Shown: in pieces, positions 11,562 to 20,659 of the stretch
How the letters are laid out: the number at the start of each line of letters is the position of its first letter
Position numbering within the stretch: position 1 is the stretch's first letter
NCBI RefSeq assembly: GCF_002261335.1
Contig: NZ_NEVL01000002.1
Location: 372,001 to 436,000 of the forward strand
Source of the DNA: Bordetella genomosp. 1
Lineage (GTDB): Bacteria; Pseudomonadota; Gammaproteobacteria; Burkholderiales; Burkholderiaceae_B
Direction of reading: 5' to 3'
Length of the DNA stretch: 64,000 nucleotides
Program-made: the position numbers and the translations under genes
The notes under the pieces: generated by a model
What the model saw: the letters and a program-made list of their open reading frames with translations, nothing else
Database searches by the model: none
Told to the model about the DNA's origin: nothing

Positions 11562-13160
11562 ATGGCGACGCAAAGTCTGACGCTGCCTTCGTTGTTGCTG
11601 CAACAGGCCGGACGGTGGCCCGCGCGCGAGTGGATCGTGGCGCCCGGCGGCACGCTCCGCTTCGGCGATGCGCCCGCCCAGGCCGCGCGCTGGGCGGCCC
11701 TGCTGGCGGCGCAGGGCATCGGCCGCGGCGACCGCGTGGCCGTGATGGCCGGCAACCGCATCGAGTTCGTGTCGATGGTGCTGGGCTGCGCCTGGCTCGG
11801 CGCGGTGGTCGTGCCGATCAACACGGCCTCGCGCGGCCTGCAGCTCGAGCATGTGCTGGCCAACAGCGGCTGTGCGCTGATGGTGGCCGACGAGGGCGCC
11901 TGTGCGGCGCTGGCCGGCCTGGACCCCGCACGGCTCGCGCTGCGCCAGGTCTGGCTGCTCGACGCGCCGCTCGTGCCGCCCGCGCTGCCGTTCGACTGCG
12001 CGACGATCCCCGCGCTGCCGCAGCCGGATGGCGCGCAGGCCGAGGCCCTGCGGCAGGGCGCCGAGGCCGTCGGGCCGGGCGACACGCTCGCCATCCTCTA
12101 CACCTCCGGCACCTCCGGCATGTCCAAGGGCGTGTGCTGTCCGCACGCGCAGTTCTACTGGTGGGGCAGGCTCACGGCGCGCAACCTCGGCATCGGCGCC
12201 GACGACCGGCTCTACACCACGCTGCCGCTGTTCCACACCAACGCGCTCAACGCCTGTTTCCAGGCGCTGCTGACCGGTGCCACCATCACCTGCGACGCGC
12301 GCTTCTCCGTGAGCCGCTACTTCGCGCGCCTGGCGCAGACGCGCGCCACCGTCACCTATCTGCTGGGCGCGATGGTGCCCATGCTGTTGTCGTGCGAGCC
12401 CGACGCGGCCGAGCGCACGCATGCCTGCCGCATCGCGCTGGCGCCCGGCGTGCCGGAACGCTTTCACGCGCAATTCGCCGCGCGCACCGGCATCGCGCTG
12501 CTGGAAGGCTACGGCTCCACCGAAACCAACTTCGCGATCGGCGGCACGCTGGCCGAACAGCGCGCGGGGCTCATGGGGCGCGTCGCGCCGGAGTTCGAGG
12601 CCTGCGTCGCCGATGCCGACGACCAGCCCGTGCCGGATGGCGAGCCCGGCGAGCTGCTGCTGCGCCCGCGCGTGCCGCATGCGATTGCCACCGGCTATTT
12701 CGCGATGGACGCGCAGACCGTGCAGGCCTGGCGCAACCTCTGGTTCCACACCGGGGACCGGGTGGTGCGCGACGGGCAGGGCTACTTCCGCTTTCTCGAC
12801 CGCCTCAAGGACGCCATCCGGCGCCGTGGCGAAAACATTTCCTCGTACGAGGTCGAGCAGGTGCTGCTGGCCCATCCCGCCGTCGCGAGCGCGGCGGTCT
12901 ATGCCGTGCGCTCGGAGCTGGCGGAAGACGAGGTGATGGCCGCGCTGTGCTGCAAGCCGGGCATGCGGGTGGACGCCGCCGAGCTGCTCGACTTCTGCCA
13001 GCCGCGCATGCCGTATTTCTCGGTGCCGCGCTACCTGCGGCAGATGGACGACCTGCCGCGCACCGAGAACGGCAAGATCCGCAAGTTCCAGCTGCGCGAC
13101 GAAGGCATCACCCCCGACACCTGGGACCGCGAGGCCGCGGGCTACCGGGTGGCGCGCTAG
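11562..13160 (+). CDS. AMP-dependent acyl-CoA ligase (CaiC/FadD-like)
   Basis: A 532-residue adenylate-forming enzyme that should activate a carboxylic acid to its CoA thioester. It has the phosphate-binding motif YTSGTSGMSKGV, the A5 motif YGSTETN, the A7 motif HTGDRVV, and the hinge DRLKDAIRRRGENIS. The C-terminal catalytic Lys lies in RTENGKIRKF. AAGGGG 4 bases before ATG 11562 decides the start over a GTG 21 bases upstream. It is the first gene of an operon with a transporter and a thiolase-like/DUF35 pair, so the imported substrate is probably activated here. The substrate cannot be read from the sequence. Confidence 0.9.
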   Translation: MATQSLTLPSLLLQQAGRWPAREWIVAPGGTLRFGDAPAQAARWAALLAAQGIGRGDRVAVMAGNRIEFVSMVLGCAWLGAVVVPINTASRGLQLEHVLANSGCALMVADEGACAALAGLDPARLALRQVWLLDAPLVPPALPFDCATIPALPQPDGAQAEALRQGAEAVGPGDTLAILYTSGTSGMSKGVCCPHAQFYWWGRLTARNLGIGADDRLYTTLPLFHTNALNACFQALLTGATITCDARFSVSRYFARLAQTRATVTYLLGAMVPMLLSCEPDAAERTHACRIALAPGVPERFHAQFAARTGIALLEGYGSTETNFAIGGTLAEQRAGLMGRVAPEFEACVADADDQPVPDGEPGELLLRPRVPHAIATGYFAMDAQTVQAWRNLWFHTGDRVVRDGQGYFRFLDRLKDAIRRRGENISSYEVEQVLLAHPAVASAAVYAVRSELAEDEVMAALCCKPGMRVDAAELLDFCQPRMPYFSVPRYLRQMDDLPRTENGKIRKFQLRDEGITPDTWDREAAGYRVAR

Positions 13161-13240
13161 ACGATTTCCGGGCGCGATCCACCGACGCGACCACCCCCCA
13201 CGCTGTACACGAATAACCAACACGACAAGGGGCAGCAACC

Positions 13241-14566
13241 ATGACGATGAGCCAGACCGAGGCGCTTCCCGCCGAGGAAGAGGACGCGCAGCGCCAGCGC
13301 ACGAGACGGGTCGTAGTGGCCTCGATCGCCGGCAACGCGATGGAGTGGTACGACTTTTTCATCTACGGCACGGCGGCCGCGCTGGTGTTCGGCGATCTGT
13401 TCTTTCCCAAAGGCACCGATCCCCTGCTCGGCACCATGGGCGCGTTCGCCGGTTTTGCGGTGGGCTTCTTCGCCCGGCCGCTGGGCGGCGTGATCTTCGG
13501 CCACATCGGCGACCGCTACGGCCGCAAGCTCGCGCTCGAATGGACGCTGGGCCTGATGGGCGTGGCGACCTTCATGATCGGGCTGCTGCCCACCTATGAG
13601 CAGATCGGTGTCTGGGCGCCGGTGGCGATGGTGCTGCTGCGCCTGTTGCAGGGCGCGGCGGCCGGCGGGGAATGGGGCGGCGGCGTGCTGCTCATCAGCG
13701 AGGCGGTCGACGGCCGTCGCCGCGGCTTCTTCTCGGCCTGGAGCCAGCTCGGCGTGGCCGGCGGCTTCGTGCTCTCGTCGGGCGTGTTCATGCTGGCGCA
13801 GCAGTTGCCGCGCGAAGACTTCCTGAGCTGGGGCTGGCGCCTGCCATTCCTGCTGAGCGTGATCATCTTCGGCGTGGGTCTCTACATCCGCACGCGCATT
13901 CCCGAAAGCGAGGAGTTCGTGCGCGCCCGCAAGAAGAGCGACACGCGCATGCCGGCGCTCGAGGTGTTCCGCCGCTACCCGCGCCAGGTCTTCACCGCGA
14001 TGGGCCTGCGCGTCGCCGAGAATGGCGGCTCCTACGTGTTCCTCGCGTTCGCGCTGGCCTACGGCAAATTCCTCGGCATCTCCAACGACGTGATGCTGGG
14101 CGGCGTGCTGTTCTCGATGTTCATCGAACTGGGCACGCTGGTCTGGTTCGGCCATCTTTCCGATCGCATCGGGCGGCGCACGGTCTACATGATCGGCGCG
14201 GGCGGGCTGATGCTCGTCGCCTTCCCGTTCTTCTGGCTGGTGCAGACCCAGCAGACCGTGTGGATCTTCCTCGCGTTCTTCCTGGGCAACACGATCTGCC
14301 ATGCCGCCATGATCGGCACGCAGCCGGCCTACTTCGCCGAGCTGTTCCCGGCCGAGGTGCGCTACACCGGCCTGGCGCTCGGCCACGAGCTGGCCTCGGT
14401 CTTCGCCGGCGGCCTGTCGCCGCTGATCGCCATGGCGCTGCTGCGCCATTACGAATCGGCCACGCCGGTGGCGTGGTTCCTGGTGGGCATGGCGGCGGTC
14501 ACGGTGGTGACCCTGCTGCTCACGCGCGAGCCGCCGCGCGATACCGGCGACGCGGCGCGCCCGTGA
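13241..14566 (+). CDS. MFS transporter, metabolite:H+ symporter (MHS) type
   Basis: A 441-residue, 12-helix permease. MHS hallmarks are NAMEWYDFFIYGTAA at the first helix, the GHIGDRYGRK loop between helices 2 and 3, and LLQGAAAGGEWGGG in helix 4-5. Relatives (ShiA, ProP, KgtP, PcaT-like) import organic acids or osmolytes with protons. AAGGGG 8 bases before the ATG supports the start. It probably imports the acid activated by the ligase upstream. Its stop overlaps the next start. Confidence 0.9.
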   Translation: MTMSQTEALPAEEEDAQRQRTRRVVVASIAGNAMEWYDFFIYGTAAALVFGDLFFPKGTDPLLGTMGAFAGFAVGFFARPLGGVIFGHIGDRYGRKLALEWTLGLMGVATFMIGLLPTYEQIGVWAPVAMVLLRLLQGAAAGGEWGGGVLLISEAVDGRRRGFFSAWSQLGVAGGFVLSSGVFMLAQQLPREDFLSWGWRLPFLLSVIIFGVGLYIRTRIPESEEFVRARKKSDTRMPALEVFRRYPRQVFTAMGLRVAENGGSYVFLAFALAYGKFLGISNDVMLGGVLFSMFIELGTLVWFGHLSDRIGRRTVYMIGAGGLMLVAFPFFWLVQTQQTVWIFLAFFLGNTICHAAMIGTQPAYFAELFPAEVRYTGLALGHELASVFAGGLSPLIAMALLRHYESATPVAWFLVGMAAVTVVTLLLTREPPRDTGDAARP

Positions 14567-15705
14567 TGGCGGCCGGCATCGTGGGCGTGGCGGAGACCGC
14601 CTTGATGCGGCATCCGCCGGCCGATTGCAGCACCGCCGGGCTGGTCGCGCAGGCCGTGCGCGCGGCCCTGGCCGATGCCGGCCTGCGGCCCGACCAGGTC
14701 GATGGCTTCGGGCTGGCCTCGTTCACGCTGCGTCCCGACCGCGCGATCGACATGGCCTGGAAGCTCGGCCTGGGGCTGCGCTGGTGCCTGCAGGACGAGC
14801 TGGGCGGCGCCAGCGCCATCAACCTGCTGCGCCAGGCCTGGCTTGCGCTCGAGGCGGGGCAGGCCGACACCCTCGTGCTGGTGGCCGCGGACCATTTCGC
14901 CGGCGCCGACTTCACGGCCCTGGTGCGCGACTACAACGGCACGGCGCGCGATTACCTGAGCCCGCTGGGCTGCGTCGGTCCCAATCCGCTCTTTGCCATG
15001 TTGACCCAGCGCCAGATGGACGCGCACGGGCTGACGCGCGCCGACTACGGCGCGCTGTGCGTGGCGCAGCGTGCGCACGCATCCGGGTACGCTGCCGCCG
15101 CGTTCCGCGAGCCCCTCACGCTCGAGGCCTATCTGGCCGCGCCGATGGTGGCCGGCCCCTTGTCGCGGCTGGACTGCGTGCCGGTCGTGAGCGGCGCGGC
15201 GGCGCTGGTGCTGACCCGCGCGCCGCGCGGCAGGCACGTGGTGCTGCGCGCCGGCGTGGCCGACTACAACGGCGACCAGCAGGAAGGCGATGGCCTGCGT
15301 ACCGGTCTGCACGCGTGCGCGCCCGCGCTGTGGCGCGACGCCGGCTGCGGGCCGCAGGACATGGACCTCGTGAGCGTCTACGACGACTATCCGGCGATCG
15401 CGCTGGCGCAGCTGGCCGATCTCGGTTTCGTGGCCGATGGCGACCTGGCGCGCTTCGTGCACGCCCGCATCGCCAGCGGCGCGCTGCCGGTCAACACGGC
15501 CGGCGGCCAGTTGTCGGCGGGCCAGGCGGGCACGGCAGGCGGCATGCACGGGCTGGTCGAGGTGTGCCGCCAGCTGCTGGGCCGCGCCGGCGAGCGCCAG
15601 CGCGAGAACGCGCGCCTGGCCGTGTGCACCGGCTACGGCATGGTGCAGTACCGCCACGGCATGTGCGCCAACGCGGCCGTGCTGCAACGCGAGGAGGGCG
15701 CATGA
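14566..15705 (+). CDS. thiolase-fold protein lacking the thiolase catalytic residues (Ltp2-like)
   Basis: A 379-residue protein of the SCP-x/lipid-transfer branch of the thiolase superfamily. The C-terminal block PVNTAGGQLSAGQAGTAGG and the VYDDYPAIALAQLADLGF block are family features. The nucleophilic Cys position reads GGASAI and the usual GHP His reads GQA, so it is unlikely to be a classical thiolase. Ltp2, a known relative paired with a DUF35 partner, is a retro-aldolase in steroid side-chain breakdown. By analogy this may cleave or form a C-C bond on a CoA ester. The start overlaps the transporter stop (TGATG). Substrate unknown. Confidence 0.8.
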   Translation: MAAGIVGVAETALMRHPPADCSTAGLVAQAVRAALADAGLRPDQVDGFGLASFTLRPDRAIDMAWKLGLGLRWCLQDELGGASAINLLRQAWLALEAGQADTLVLVAADHFAGADFTALVRDYNGTARDYLSPLGCVGPNPLFAMLTQRQMDAHGLTRADYGALCVAQRAHASGYAAAAFREPLTLEAYLAAPMVAGPLSRLDCVPVVSGAAALVLTRAPRGRHVVLRAGVADYNGDQQEGDGLRTGLHACAPALWRDAGCGPQDMDLVSVYDDYPAIALAQLADLGFVADGDLARFVHARIASGALPVNTAGGQLSAGQAGTAGGMHGLVEVCRQLLGRAGERQRENARLAVCTGYGMVQYRHGMCANAAVLQREEGA

Positions 15706-16004
15706 CGCAGGCGAAACCGATGACGGTGCGGCGCTGCATGGACTGCGGCCATGCCGTGTTTCCGGCGCGCCTCTGGTGCCCGTCCTGCGGCGGCGAGCGG
15801 GCCGAGGCGGTGACGGTGGCCGGCGGCACGGTGCTTTCCCAGGCCCGCCAGCGCGACGGCAGCGTCATCCTGACCGTGACGACGGACCCCGGCGTGGCGC
15901 TGGTGGCGCGGCTCGAGGGCGAGGCGGTGGCCACCGGGCAGCGCGTGACGCTGGAGGACCGCGGCGAGGGCGTGCCGCTGCCCTGGGCGCGGCCGCGCGC
16001 CTGA
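15702..16004 (+). CDS. DUF35 zinc-ribbon/OB-fold protein, partner of the thiolase-like protein
   Basis: A 100-residue protein. An N-terminal rubredoxin-like zinc ribbon has Cys12, Cys15, Cys26 and Cys29 (CMDCG and CPSCGG), followed by a short OB-fold (about 45-95). DUF35 proteins bind and support thiolase-superfamily partners, as in ChsH2-Ltp2 and archaeal thiolase complexes. Its ATG overlaps the partner's stop by 4 bases, so equimolar production is likely. It is short even for the family, with no extra MaoC domain. Confidence 0.85.
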   Translation: MTQAKPMTVRRCMDCGHAVFPARLWCPSCGGERAEAVTVAGGTVLSQARQRDGSVILTVTTDPGVALVARLEGEAVATGQRVTLEDRGEGVPLPWARPRA

Positions 16005-16015
16005 ACGGCGGGGCG

Positions 16016-16048
16016 AAAAAAAACCCGCAGCCGTCAGGGCATGCGGGT
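16016..16048 (-). terminator. terminator of yccA (minus strand)
   Basis: Stem ACCCGCA / TGCGGGT with a 12-base loop. On the minus strand it runs into eight T. It may also weakly stop the convergent DUF35 transcript. Confidence 0.7.
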
Positions 16049-16060
16049 GGGGGTAAGGCG

Positions 16061-16081
16061 CAGGACAGTGCAGCTGTCCTG
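16061..16081. repeat. perfect hairpin after yccA
   Basis: Inverted repeat CAGGACAG / CTGTCCTG with a TGCAG loop, between the yccA stop and its terminator. Probably part of the 3' end structure. Confidence 0.5.
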
Positions 16082-16089
16082 TCTGCGCT

Positions 16090-16797
16090 TTATTCGCGAT
16101 TGCCGCCGAAGATGCCGAGCAGCATCAGCAGGTTCGAGAACACGTTGTAGACGTCGAGGTAGATCGCCAGCGTGGCCGACACGTAGTTGGTTTCACCGCC
16201 GTTGACCACGCGCTGCAGGTCGACCAGCATGAAGGCCGAGAAGATCACGATGGCCAGCACCGAGATGGTCAGCATCAGCGCAGGAATCTGCAGGAAGATG
16301 TTGGCCAGCGCGGCGACCAGGATCACCACGGCGCCCGTGAAGAGCCACTTCTGCATCGACGAGAGGTCGCGCTTGATGGTGGTGGCCAGCGTGGCCATGG
16401 TGCCGAACACGATGGCCGTGCCGCCGAAGGCCATCATCACCAGTTGCGCGCCGTTGCTCATGCCGAACACGAAGCCCAGCAGGCGCGACAGCATCACGCC
16501 CATGAAGAACGTGAAGGCCAGCAGCAGCACCACGCCCAGCGAGTTGTTCTTGTTTTTCTCGATGGCGAACATCATGCCGAAGGCGCCGACCAGGAACACG
16601 ATGGCCGACAGGCCGGGGCTGCCGGCCATGACGCGGTTGATGCCGGTGTACAGACCCACGGCCGCGCCCAGCACGGTCGGGATCAGCGACAGCGCGAGCA
16701 GCCAGTAGGTGTTGCGCAGCACCTGGTTCCGGACGACCTCGCCCGGCGCACCGGCATAACCGGAGCGGTTAAAAGGGGACGGACGATATTCGTTCAT
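16090..16797 (-). CDS. yccA: Bax inhibitor-1/YccA family membrane protein
   Basis: A 235-residue inner-membrane protein with seven predicted helices in the BI-1 fold, from about residue 30 to the C-terminus. E. coli YccA is a substrate and modulator of the FtsH protease and protects SecY under secretion stress. The start has an AGGAG (CTCCT on the plus strand) just upstream. A good match to a sigma-E promoter lies about 45 bases upstream of the start, which would place it under the RpoE encoded in this window. Confidence 0.92.
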   Translation of the reverse strand: MNEYRPSPFNRSGYAGAPGEVVRNQVLRNTYWLLALSLIPTVLGAAVGLYTGINRVMAGSPGLSAIVFLVGAFGMMFAIEKNKNNSLGVVLLLAFTFFMGVMLSRLLGFVFGMSNGAQLVMMAFGGTAIVFGTMATLATTIKRDLSSMQKWLFTGAVVILVAALANIFLQIPALMLTISVLAIVIFSAFMLVDLQRVVNGGETNYVSATLAIYLDVYNVFSNLLMLLGIFGGNRE

Positions 16798-16839
16798 TGA
16801 CGACTCCTGAGTGCGGCAAAAAGAAATTGCCTTGATAGC

Positions 16840-16867
16840 TTAGATGGGAAGTCTACCTGACAGTTCC
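16840..16867 (-). promoter_or_regulatory. candidate sigma-E promoter of yccA
   Basis: On the minus strand GGAACT, 17 bases, TCTAA. This fits the known sigma-E consensus (GGAACTT, 15-17, TCTRA) in both elements and spacing. A start near 16833 would give a leader of about 36 bases with a ribosome-binding site. Confidence 0.5.
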
Positions 16868-16981
16868 CTTAACAATCCAGCGTTTTGCCGAATATGGGGC
16901 CGCAATCGCCGCTTTCAAGAGCGCGCCGCGCGGAGCGGGACGGCGCGCCGGAAAAGGCGGCCGCCGCGACGTGGCCGGTGT

Positions 16982-17464
16982 TCAGCCTGCGCGCAGCCGG
17001 GCCAGGGCGCGTTCGATCACGTCGGGCAGCTCGGCCTCGAGCCGGGCGCGCATGTCGGCGGCGGCCCGGTCGGCGGCCGCCTGTACGGCGGCCTCGAGCT
17101 CGGCCTGCAGCAATGCGCGCAGCACCGGCTCGGCCGCCGGGACGAGGGCGTCGCCAGCCTGCGGGGCGACCGGGGCAGGGACGCGCGCGTCGGCAAACGC
17201 GGCGGCGGGCGCGTCGGCGGGCGCCGAGGCGGCTGCTGGCCAGGCCGGCTCGGCCGCGGCGGCAGGCGGCGCCGCCTCGGGCTCGGGGTCGTGCGGTGCG
17301 GGCGGGGGCGTCACGTCCACCGGATCCCAGGGCAGGTCCAGCACGGGCACGTCGTCGAGCGCGTCGAGCGCGGGCGTGTCGGGGGCGGCCGGGGCCGGCT
17401 GGGCCGGGGCCGCGACGCGCTGCGTGAGCGTGGGAATGCCGGGATCGGTTTCAGGGCGGGACAT
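16982..17464 (-). CDS. Pro/Ala-rich protein, DUF2486-like
   Basis: A 160-residue acidic, low-complexity Pro/Ala-rich protein. Only the last 55 residues look ordered: they form an Ala/Glu/Arg-rich amphipathic helix (LRALLQAELEAAVQAAADRA). Similar proteins next to holC in Burkholderiales are annotated DUF2486; that match is from memory and tentative. It is last in a pepA-holC operon, 28 bases after holC. Function unknown. Confidence 0.6.
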   Translation of the reverse strand: MSRPETDPGIPTLTQRVAAPAQPAPAAPDTPALDALDDVPVLDLPWDPVDVTPPPAPHDPEPEAAPPAAAAEPAWPAAASAPADAPAAAFADARVPAPVAPQAGDALVPAAEPVLRALLQAELEAAVQAAADRAAADMRARLEAELPDVIERALARLRAG

Positions 17465-17492
17465 GGCGATACGGGAAAACGGCGCGCGGCGC

Positions 17493-17930
17493 TCAGGCGC
17501 CGCGGCTCAGGTCGTGGCTGTGCAGGCTGTGGCCGGCGGCCTGGTAGTCGCGCCAGCGGGCCCGGGCGGCCTGCTTCTCGGCGGCGTCGTCGGACACGAT
17601 CTCGAGGACGCGCTCGAAACCATCGTACCGGGGCGGGCAGGCATCGTCCAGGTTGAGCAGCCAGGCGGTGGGCTCCATCCCCGGCGCGCTCTGCGGATCC
17701 GTGGCCGTCAGCACGACGGGCGTGCGCTCGGCCAGCGGATCCTTGGCCAGCACGTGCGGCACGAAGGCGGTGTCGTCGAAGGCCCAGAGCATGCGATCGA
17801 AGGCCGACAGGCGGCTGCCGTCGCTGCAATAGACGACCAGGCGCTGGCCCGCCAGATAGCGCTTGCGCGCCGTCTGGCAGGCCGCGCGCAGGCGGTCGGG
17901 GGCGCCGAAGGCGAAGTCGACGCGGGTCAT
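17493..17930 (-). CDS. holC: DNA polymerase III chi subunit
   Basis: A 145-residue clamp-loader accessory subunit that links the gamma complex to SSB through the psi-chi pair. Family features: the N-terminal VDFAFGAPDRL strand, a basic KRYLAGQRLVVYCSDGSRLSAF region (split), DRMLWAFDDTAFVPH, and PVVLTATDPQ. pepA-holC is a common proteobacterial gene pair. Here they are 13 bases apart. Confidence 0.9.
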   Translation of the reverse strand: MTRVDFAFGAPDRLRAACQTARKRYLAGQRLVVYCSDGSRLSAFDRMLWAFDDTAFVPHVLAKDPLAERTPVVLTATDPQSAPGMEPTAWLLNLDDACPPRYDGFERVLEIVSDDAAEKQAARARWRDYQAAGHSLHSHDLSRGA

Positions 17931-17943
17931 GCCGTGCGCCGCA

Positions 17944-19452
17944 TCAGGCGACCTGATCGAGCAGGTATTGCATCAGCATGGGCACGGGACGGCCGGTGGC
18001 GCCCTTGTCCTTGCCGCCCTTCCAGGCGGTGCCGGCGATGTCGAGGTGGGCCCACGGATAGGCCTTGGTGAAGCGCGACAGGAAGCAGGCGGCGGTGACG
18101 GCGCCGGCCTGCGGGCCGCCGATGTTGGCGATGTCCGCGAAGTTCGACTTGAGCTGGTCCTGGTAGGCGTCGTCCATCGGCATGCGCCACGCCGTGTCCA
18201 TCGCTTCGCGGCCGGCGGCGAGCAGGGCTTCCGCCAGGCCGTCGTTTTTCGAGAACAGGCCGGTGTTGACGCCACCCAGGGCGACCACGCACGCGCCGGT
18301 GAGCGTGGCGATGTCGATCACGGCGGAGGGCTTGAAGCGCTCGGCGTAGGTCAGGGCATCGCACAGCACCAGGCGGCCTTCGGCGTCGGTGTTGAGGATC
18401 TCGATGGTCTGGCCCGACATGCTGGTGACCACGTCGCCCGGCTTGTTGGCGGTGCCGCTGGGCAGGTTTTCGCAGGCGGGGATCAGGCCCACCACCTCGA
18501 GCGGCAGCTCGAGTTCGGCCAGCGCGCGGAAGGTGCCGAGCACGCTCGCGGCGCCGCACATGTCGTATTTCATTTCGTCCATCGTCGCGGCGGGCTTGAG
18601 CGAGATGCCGCCCGCGTCGAAGGTGATGCCCTTGCCGACCAGCACGACCGGGCCGGCCGCGGCCTTGGCCTTCTTGGTGGCCTTGCCGCTGTAGCGCAGC
18701 ACGATGAAGCGCAGCGGCTCGGCGGAGCCGCGGGCCACGGACACGAACGAGCCCATGCCCAGCGCCTCGACCTTGGCCTGGTCGAGCACCTCGACCTTGA
18801 GCGAGGTCTTGAACTCGCGCGCCAGCTTGCGCGCGGTGTCGGCCAGGTAGGTGGGGGTGCAGACGTTGCCGGGCAGGTTGCCCAGCGTGCGGGTGAGGGT
18901 CATGCCGCGGGCGATGGCGCCGCCCTCGCGCAGGCCGAGCTGGGCCTGCGCGGTGTCGGCGCGCTCGACGACCTGCACCACCTTCTTCAGCTTGGGCAGG
19001 GCGTCGCGGTCGGTCTTGCCGAAGGTCGCGTCGTAGTGATAGGTGGCGGCGCCGGCGGCGATCGCGGCGGCCCGGGCGCGGGCGCGGATCGACACGCCTT
19101 CGAGCGGGTTGGCGGCCAGCGTGGACACGGCTTCGGTGAGCTGGGCCGACACGGCATAGGCGGCGAAGCCCTGCTCGGCGGCGGCGTGGGCACGGGCGCT
19201 GAAGTCTTCGCGCTTGCCCAGGCCCACCAGCACCACGCGCTGGGCGCTCACGCCCGGCAGGGCGCGCAGCACCAGGGTCGAGCCGGTGCGGCCGCGGAAC
19301 TCGGCCTTCACGACGGCGCGCACCGCGCCATTGGCGGCGCGATCGATCAATTCCGCCGCCGGGCTGAGGATGCCGTCGGCAAACACGCCCACTGCGAGGG
19401 CGGAGGTCTTGATTTGATGCAGGGAAGCGGTGGTCTGTGTGCTAAATTCCAT
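17944..19452 (-). CDS. pepA: leucyl aminopeptidase (cytosol aminopeptidase)
   Basis: A 502-residue M17 metallopeptidase that removes N-terminal residues from peptides. In some bacteria it also acts as a DNA-binding protein in site-specific recombination and pyrimidine control. The M17 signature [10 protein letters not shown] and the metal-binding [16 protein letters not shown] (with the catalytic Lys) are present, as is a Lys/Asp-rich [13 protein letters not shown] segment. Length matches the family. It is divergent from lptF across only 54 bases, and heads the pepA-holC-DUF2486 operon. Confidence 0.95.
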   Translation of the reverse strand: MEFSTQTTASLHQIKTSALAVGVFADGILSPAAELIDRAANGAVRAVVKAEFRGRTGSTLVLRALPGVSAQRVVLVGLGKREDFSARAHAAAEQGFAAYAVSAQLTEAVSTLAANPLEGVSIRARARAAAIAAGAATYHYDATFGKTDRDALPKLKKVVQVVERADTAQAQLGLREGGAIARGMTLTRTLGNLPGNVCTPTYLADTARKLAREFKTSLKVEVLDQAKVEALGMGSFVSVARGSAEPLRFIVLRYSGKATKKAKAAAGPVVLVGKGITFDAGGISLKPAATMDEMKYDMCGAASVLGTFRALAELELPLEVVGLIPACENLPSGTANKPGDVVTSMSGQTIEILNTDAEGRLVLCDALTYAERFKPSAVIDIATLTGACVVALGGVNTGLFSKNDGLAEALLAAGREAMDTAWRMPMDDAYQDQLKSNFADIANIGGPQAGAVTAACFLSRFTKAYPWAHLDIAGTAWKGGKDKGATGRPVPMLMQYLLDQVA

Positions 19453-19506
19453 GGGGATTTCCCGAGTGCGTCGTATGTTGCGGTCGATTATCCCGCAAAT
19501 TCTTCC

Positions 19507-20616
19507 ATGTCTCTATTCAAACGGTCTGTCGTCAGCGAGATTACCAGTCACGCCGGCGTGGTGTTCTCCACTCTCGTCGTTGTGTGGCTGAGTGTTCTGC
19601 TCGTGCGTCTGCTCGGTGAAGCGGCCGGCGGCAGCATCGGTGCCGACGTGGTGCTGGGCCTCGCGGCCTTCTCCACCATCACGGCACTGCCCACCGTGCT
19701 GGCGGTGTCGCTGTTCATCGCGGTGCTGACCACGGTCACCCGCAACTATCGCGAATCCGAAATGGTCGTGTGGTTCGCCAGCGGTCTGTCGCTGGCCGAC
19801 TGGCTGCGCCCGGTGCTGCGCGTGGCCGTGCCCGTGGCCGCGCTGGTGGCGGTGCTCACGCTGGCCGCGTCGCCCTGGGCCTATCGCCAGATCGGCGAGT
19901 ATCGCGAACGCTTCGAGCAGCGCTCCGACCTGTCCAAGGTCGCGGCCGGCCAGTTCGCCGAATCCGGGCGCGGCGATCGCGTGTTCTTCGCCGAAGATCC
20001 GACCCGTCCCGGCGACGAGCTCGGCGCGGTGTTCGCGCGCGCCATCGATCCCGAATGGTTCAGCGTGCTGACCGCGCGCAGCGCCCACAGCGAGACGCTC
20101 GAAAACGGCGACCGCTTCCTGGTGCTGTCCGAAGGCAATCGCTACGACCTCAAGCCCGGCACGCCGGAAATGCGCCTGAGCGAGTTCGACAAGTACGGCC
20201 TGCGCCTCGAGAGCAAGGCCGGCGAGGATCCGCTGGCCGAGGCGCGTGCCGCCGCCGAGCGCTCGAGCAAGGCGCGCCCCACGATGCAGCTGGTGGCCGA
20301 CAACACCGACAGCGCGTGGTCGCAGATCATGTGGCGCATCGCGATGCCGCTGGCCGCGCTCAATCTCGCCTTGCTGGCGATCCCGCTGGGCGCGGTCAAT
20401 CCGCGCCTGGGCCGCTCCGGCGACCTGCTGATCGCGGGCCTGGTGGGCCTGCTGTACATGAACCTCATCAACCTCTCGCGCGCCTGGATCAGCAGCGGCA
20501 AGATCAGCTTCGGCATCGGCGTGTGGGCGATCCACGCCGTGGTGACGGCGCTGGCGGTGTTCCTGCTCATGCGCCGTCTGCGCGTGAAGGCGCCGCGCGA
20601 CCACAAGCCGGCCTAG
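19507..20616 (+). CDS. lptF: LPS export permease LptF
   Basis: A 369-residue inner-membrane subunit of the LptB2FG transporter, which extracts LPS from the inner membrane. It has three helices in the first ~115 residues, a periplasmic beta-jellyroll (about 120-260) and three helices at the C-terminus (about 275-355). Start [20 protein letters not shown] (split: MSLFKRSVV) matches the YjgP family. No clear ribosome-binding site is seen. Unusually, lptG does not follow: a terminator and a LysR gene do. Confidence 0.92.
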   Translation: MSLFKRSVVSEITSHAGVVFSTLVVVWLSVLLVRLLGEAAGGSIGADVVLGLAAFSTITALPTVLAVSLFIAVLTTVTRNYRESEMVVWFASGLSLADWLRPVLRVAVPVAALVAVLTLAASPWAYRQIGEYRERFEQRSDLSKVAAGQFAESGRGDRVFFAEDPTRPGDELGAVFARAIDPEWFSVLTARSAHSETLENGDRFLVLSEGNRYDLKPGTPEMRLSEFDKYGLRLESKAGEDPLAEARAAAERSSKARPTMQLVADNTDSAWSQIMWRIAMPLAALNLALLAIPLGAVNPRLGRSGDLLIAGLVGLLYMNLINLSRAWISSGKISFGIGVWAIHAVVTALAVFLLMRRLRVKAPRDHKPA

Positions 20617-20633
20617 GCGCCGGCGCATCGTTG

Positions 20634-20659
20634 AAAAAGGCGGCTGCGGCCGCCTTTTT
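20634..20659. terminator. bidirectional terminator between lptF and LysR
   Basis: An 11-bp stem AAAAAGGCGGC / GCCGCCTTTTT with a TGCG loop. It has T tracts in both directions and serves both convergent genes. Confidence 0.85.

Noticed and set aside
13672-14565. N-terminal extension of the thiolase-like protein
   Set aside because: It overlaps the whole MFS gene in another frame. The ATG at the MFS stop gives the family N-terminus.
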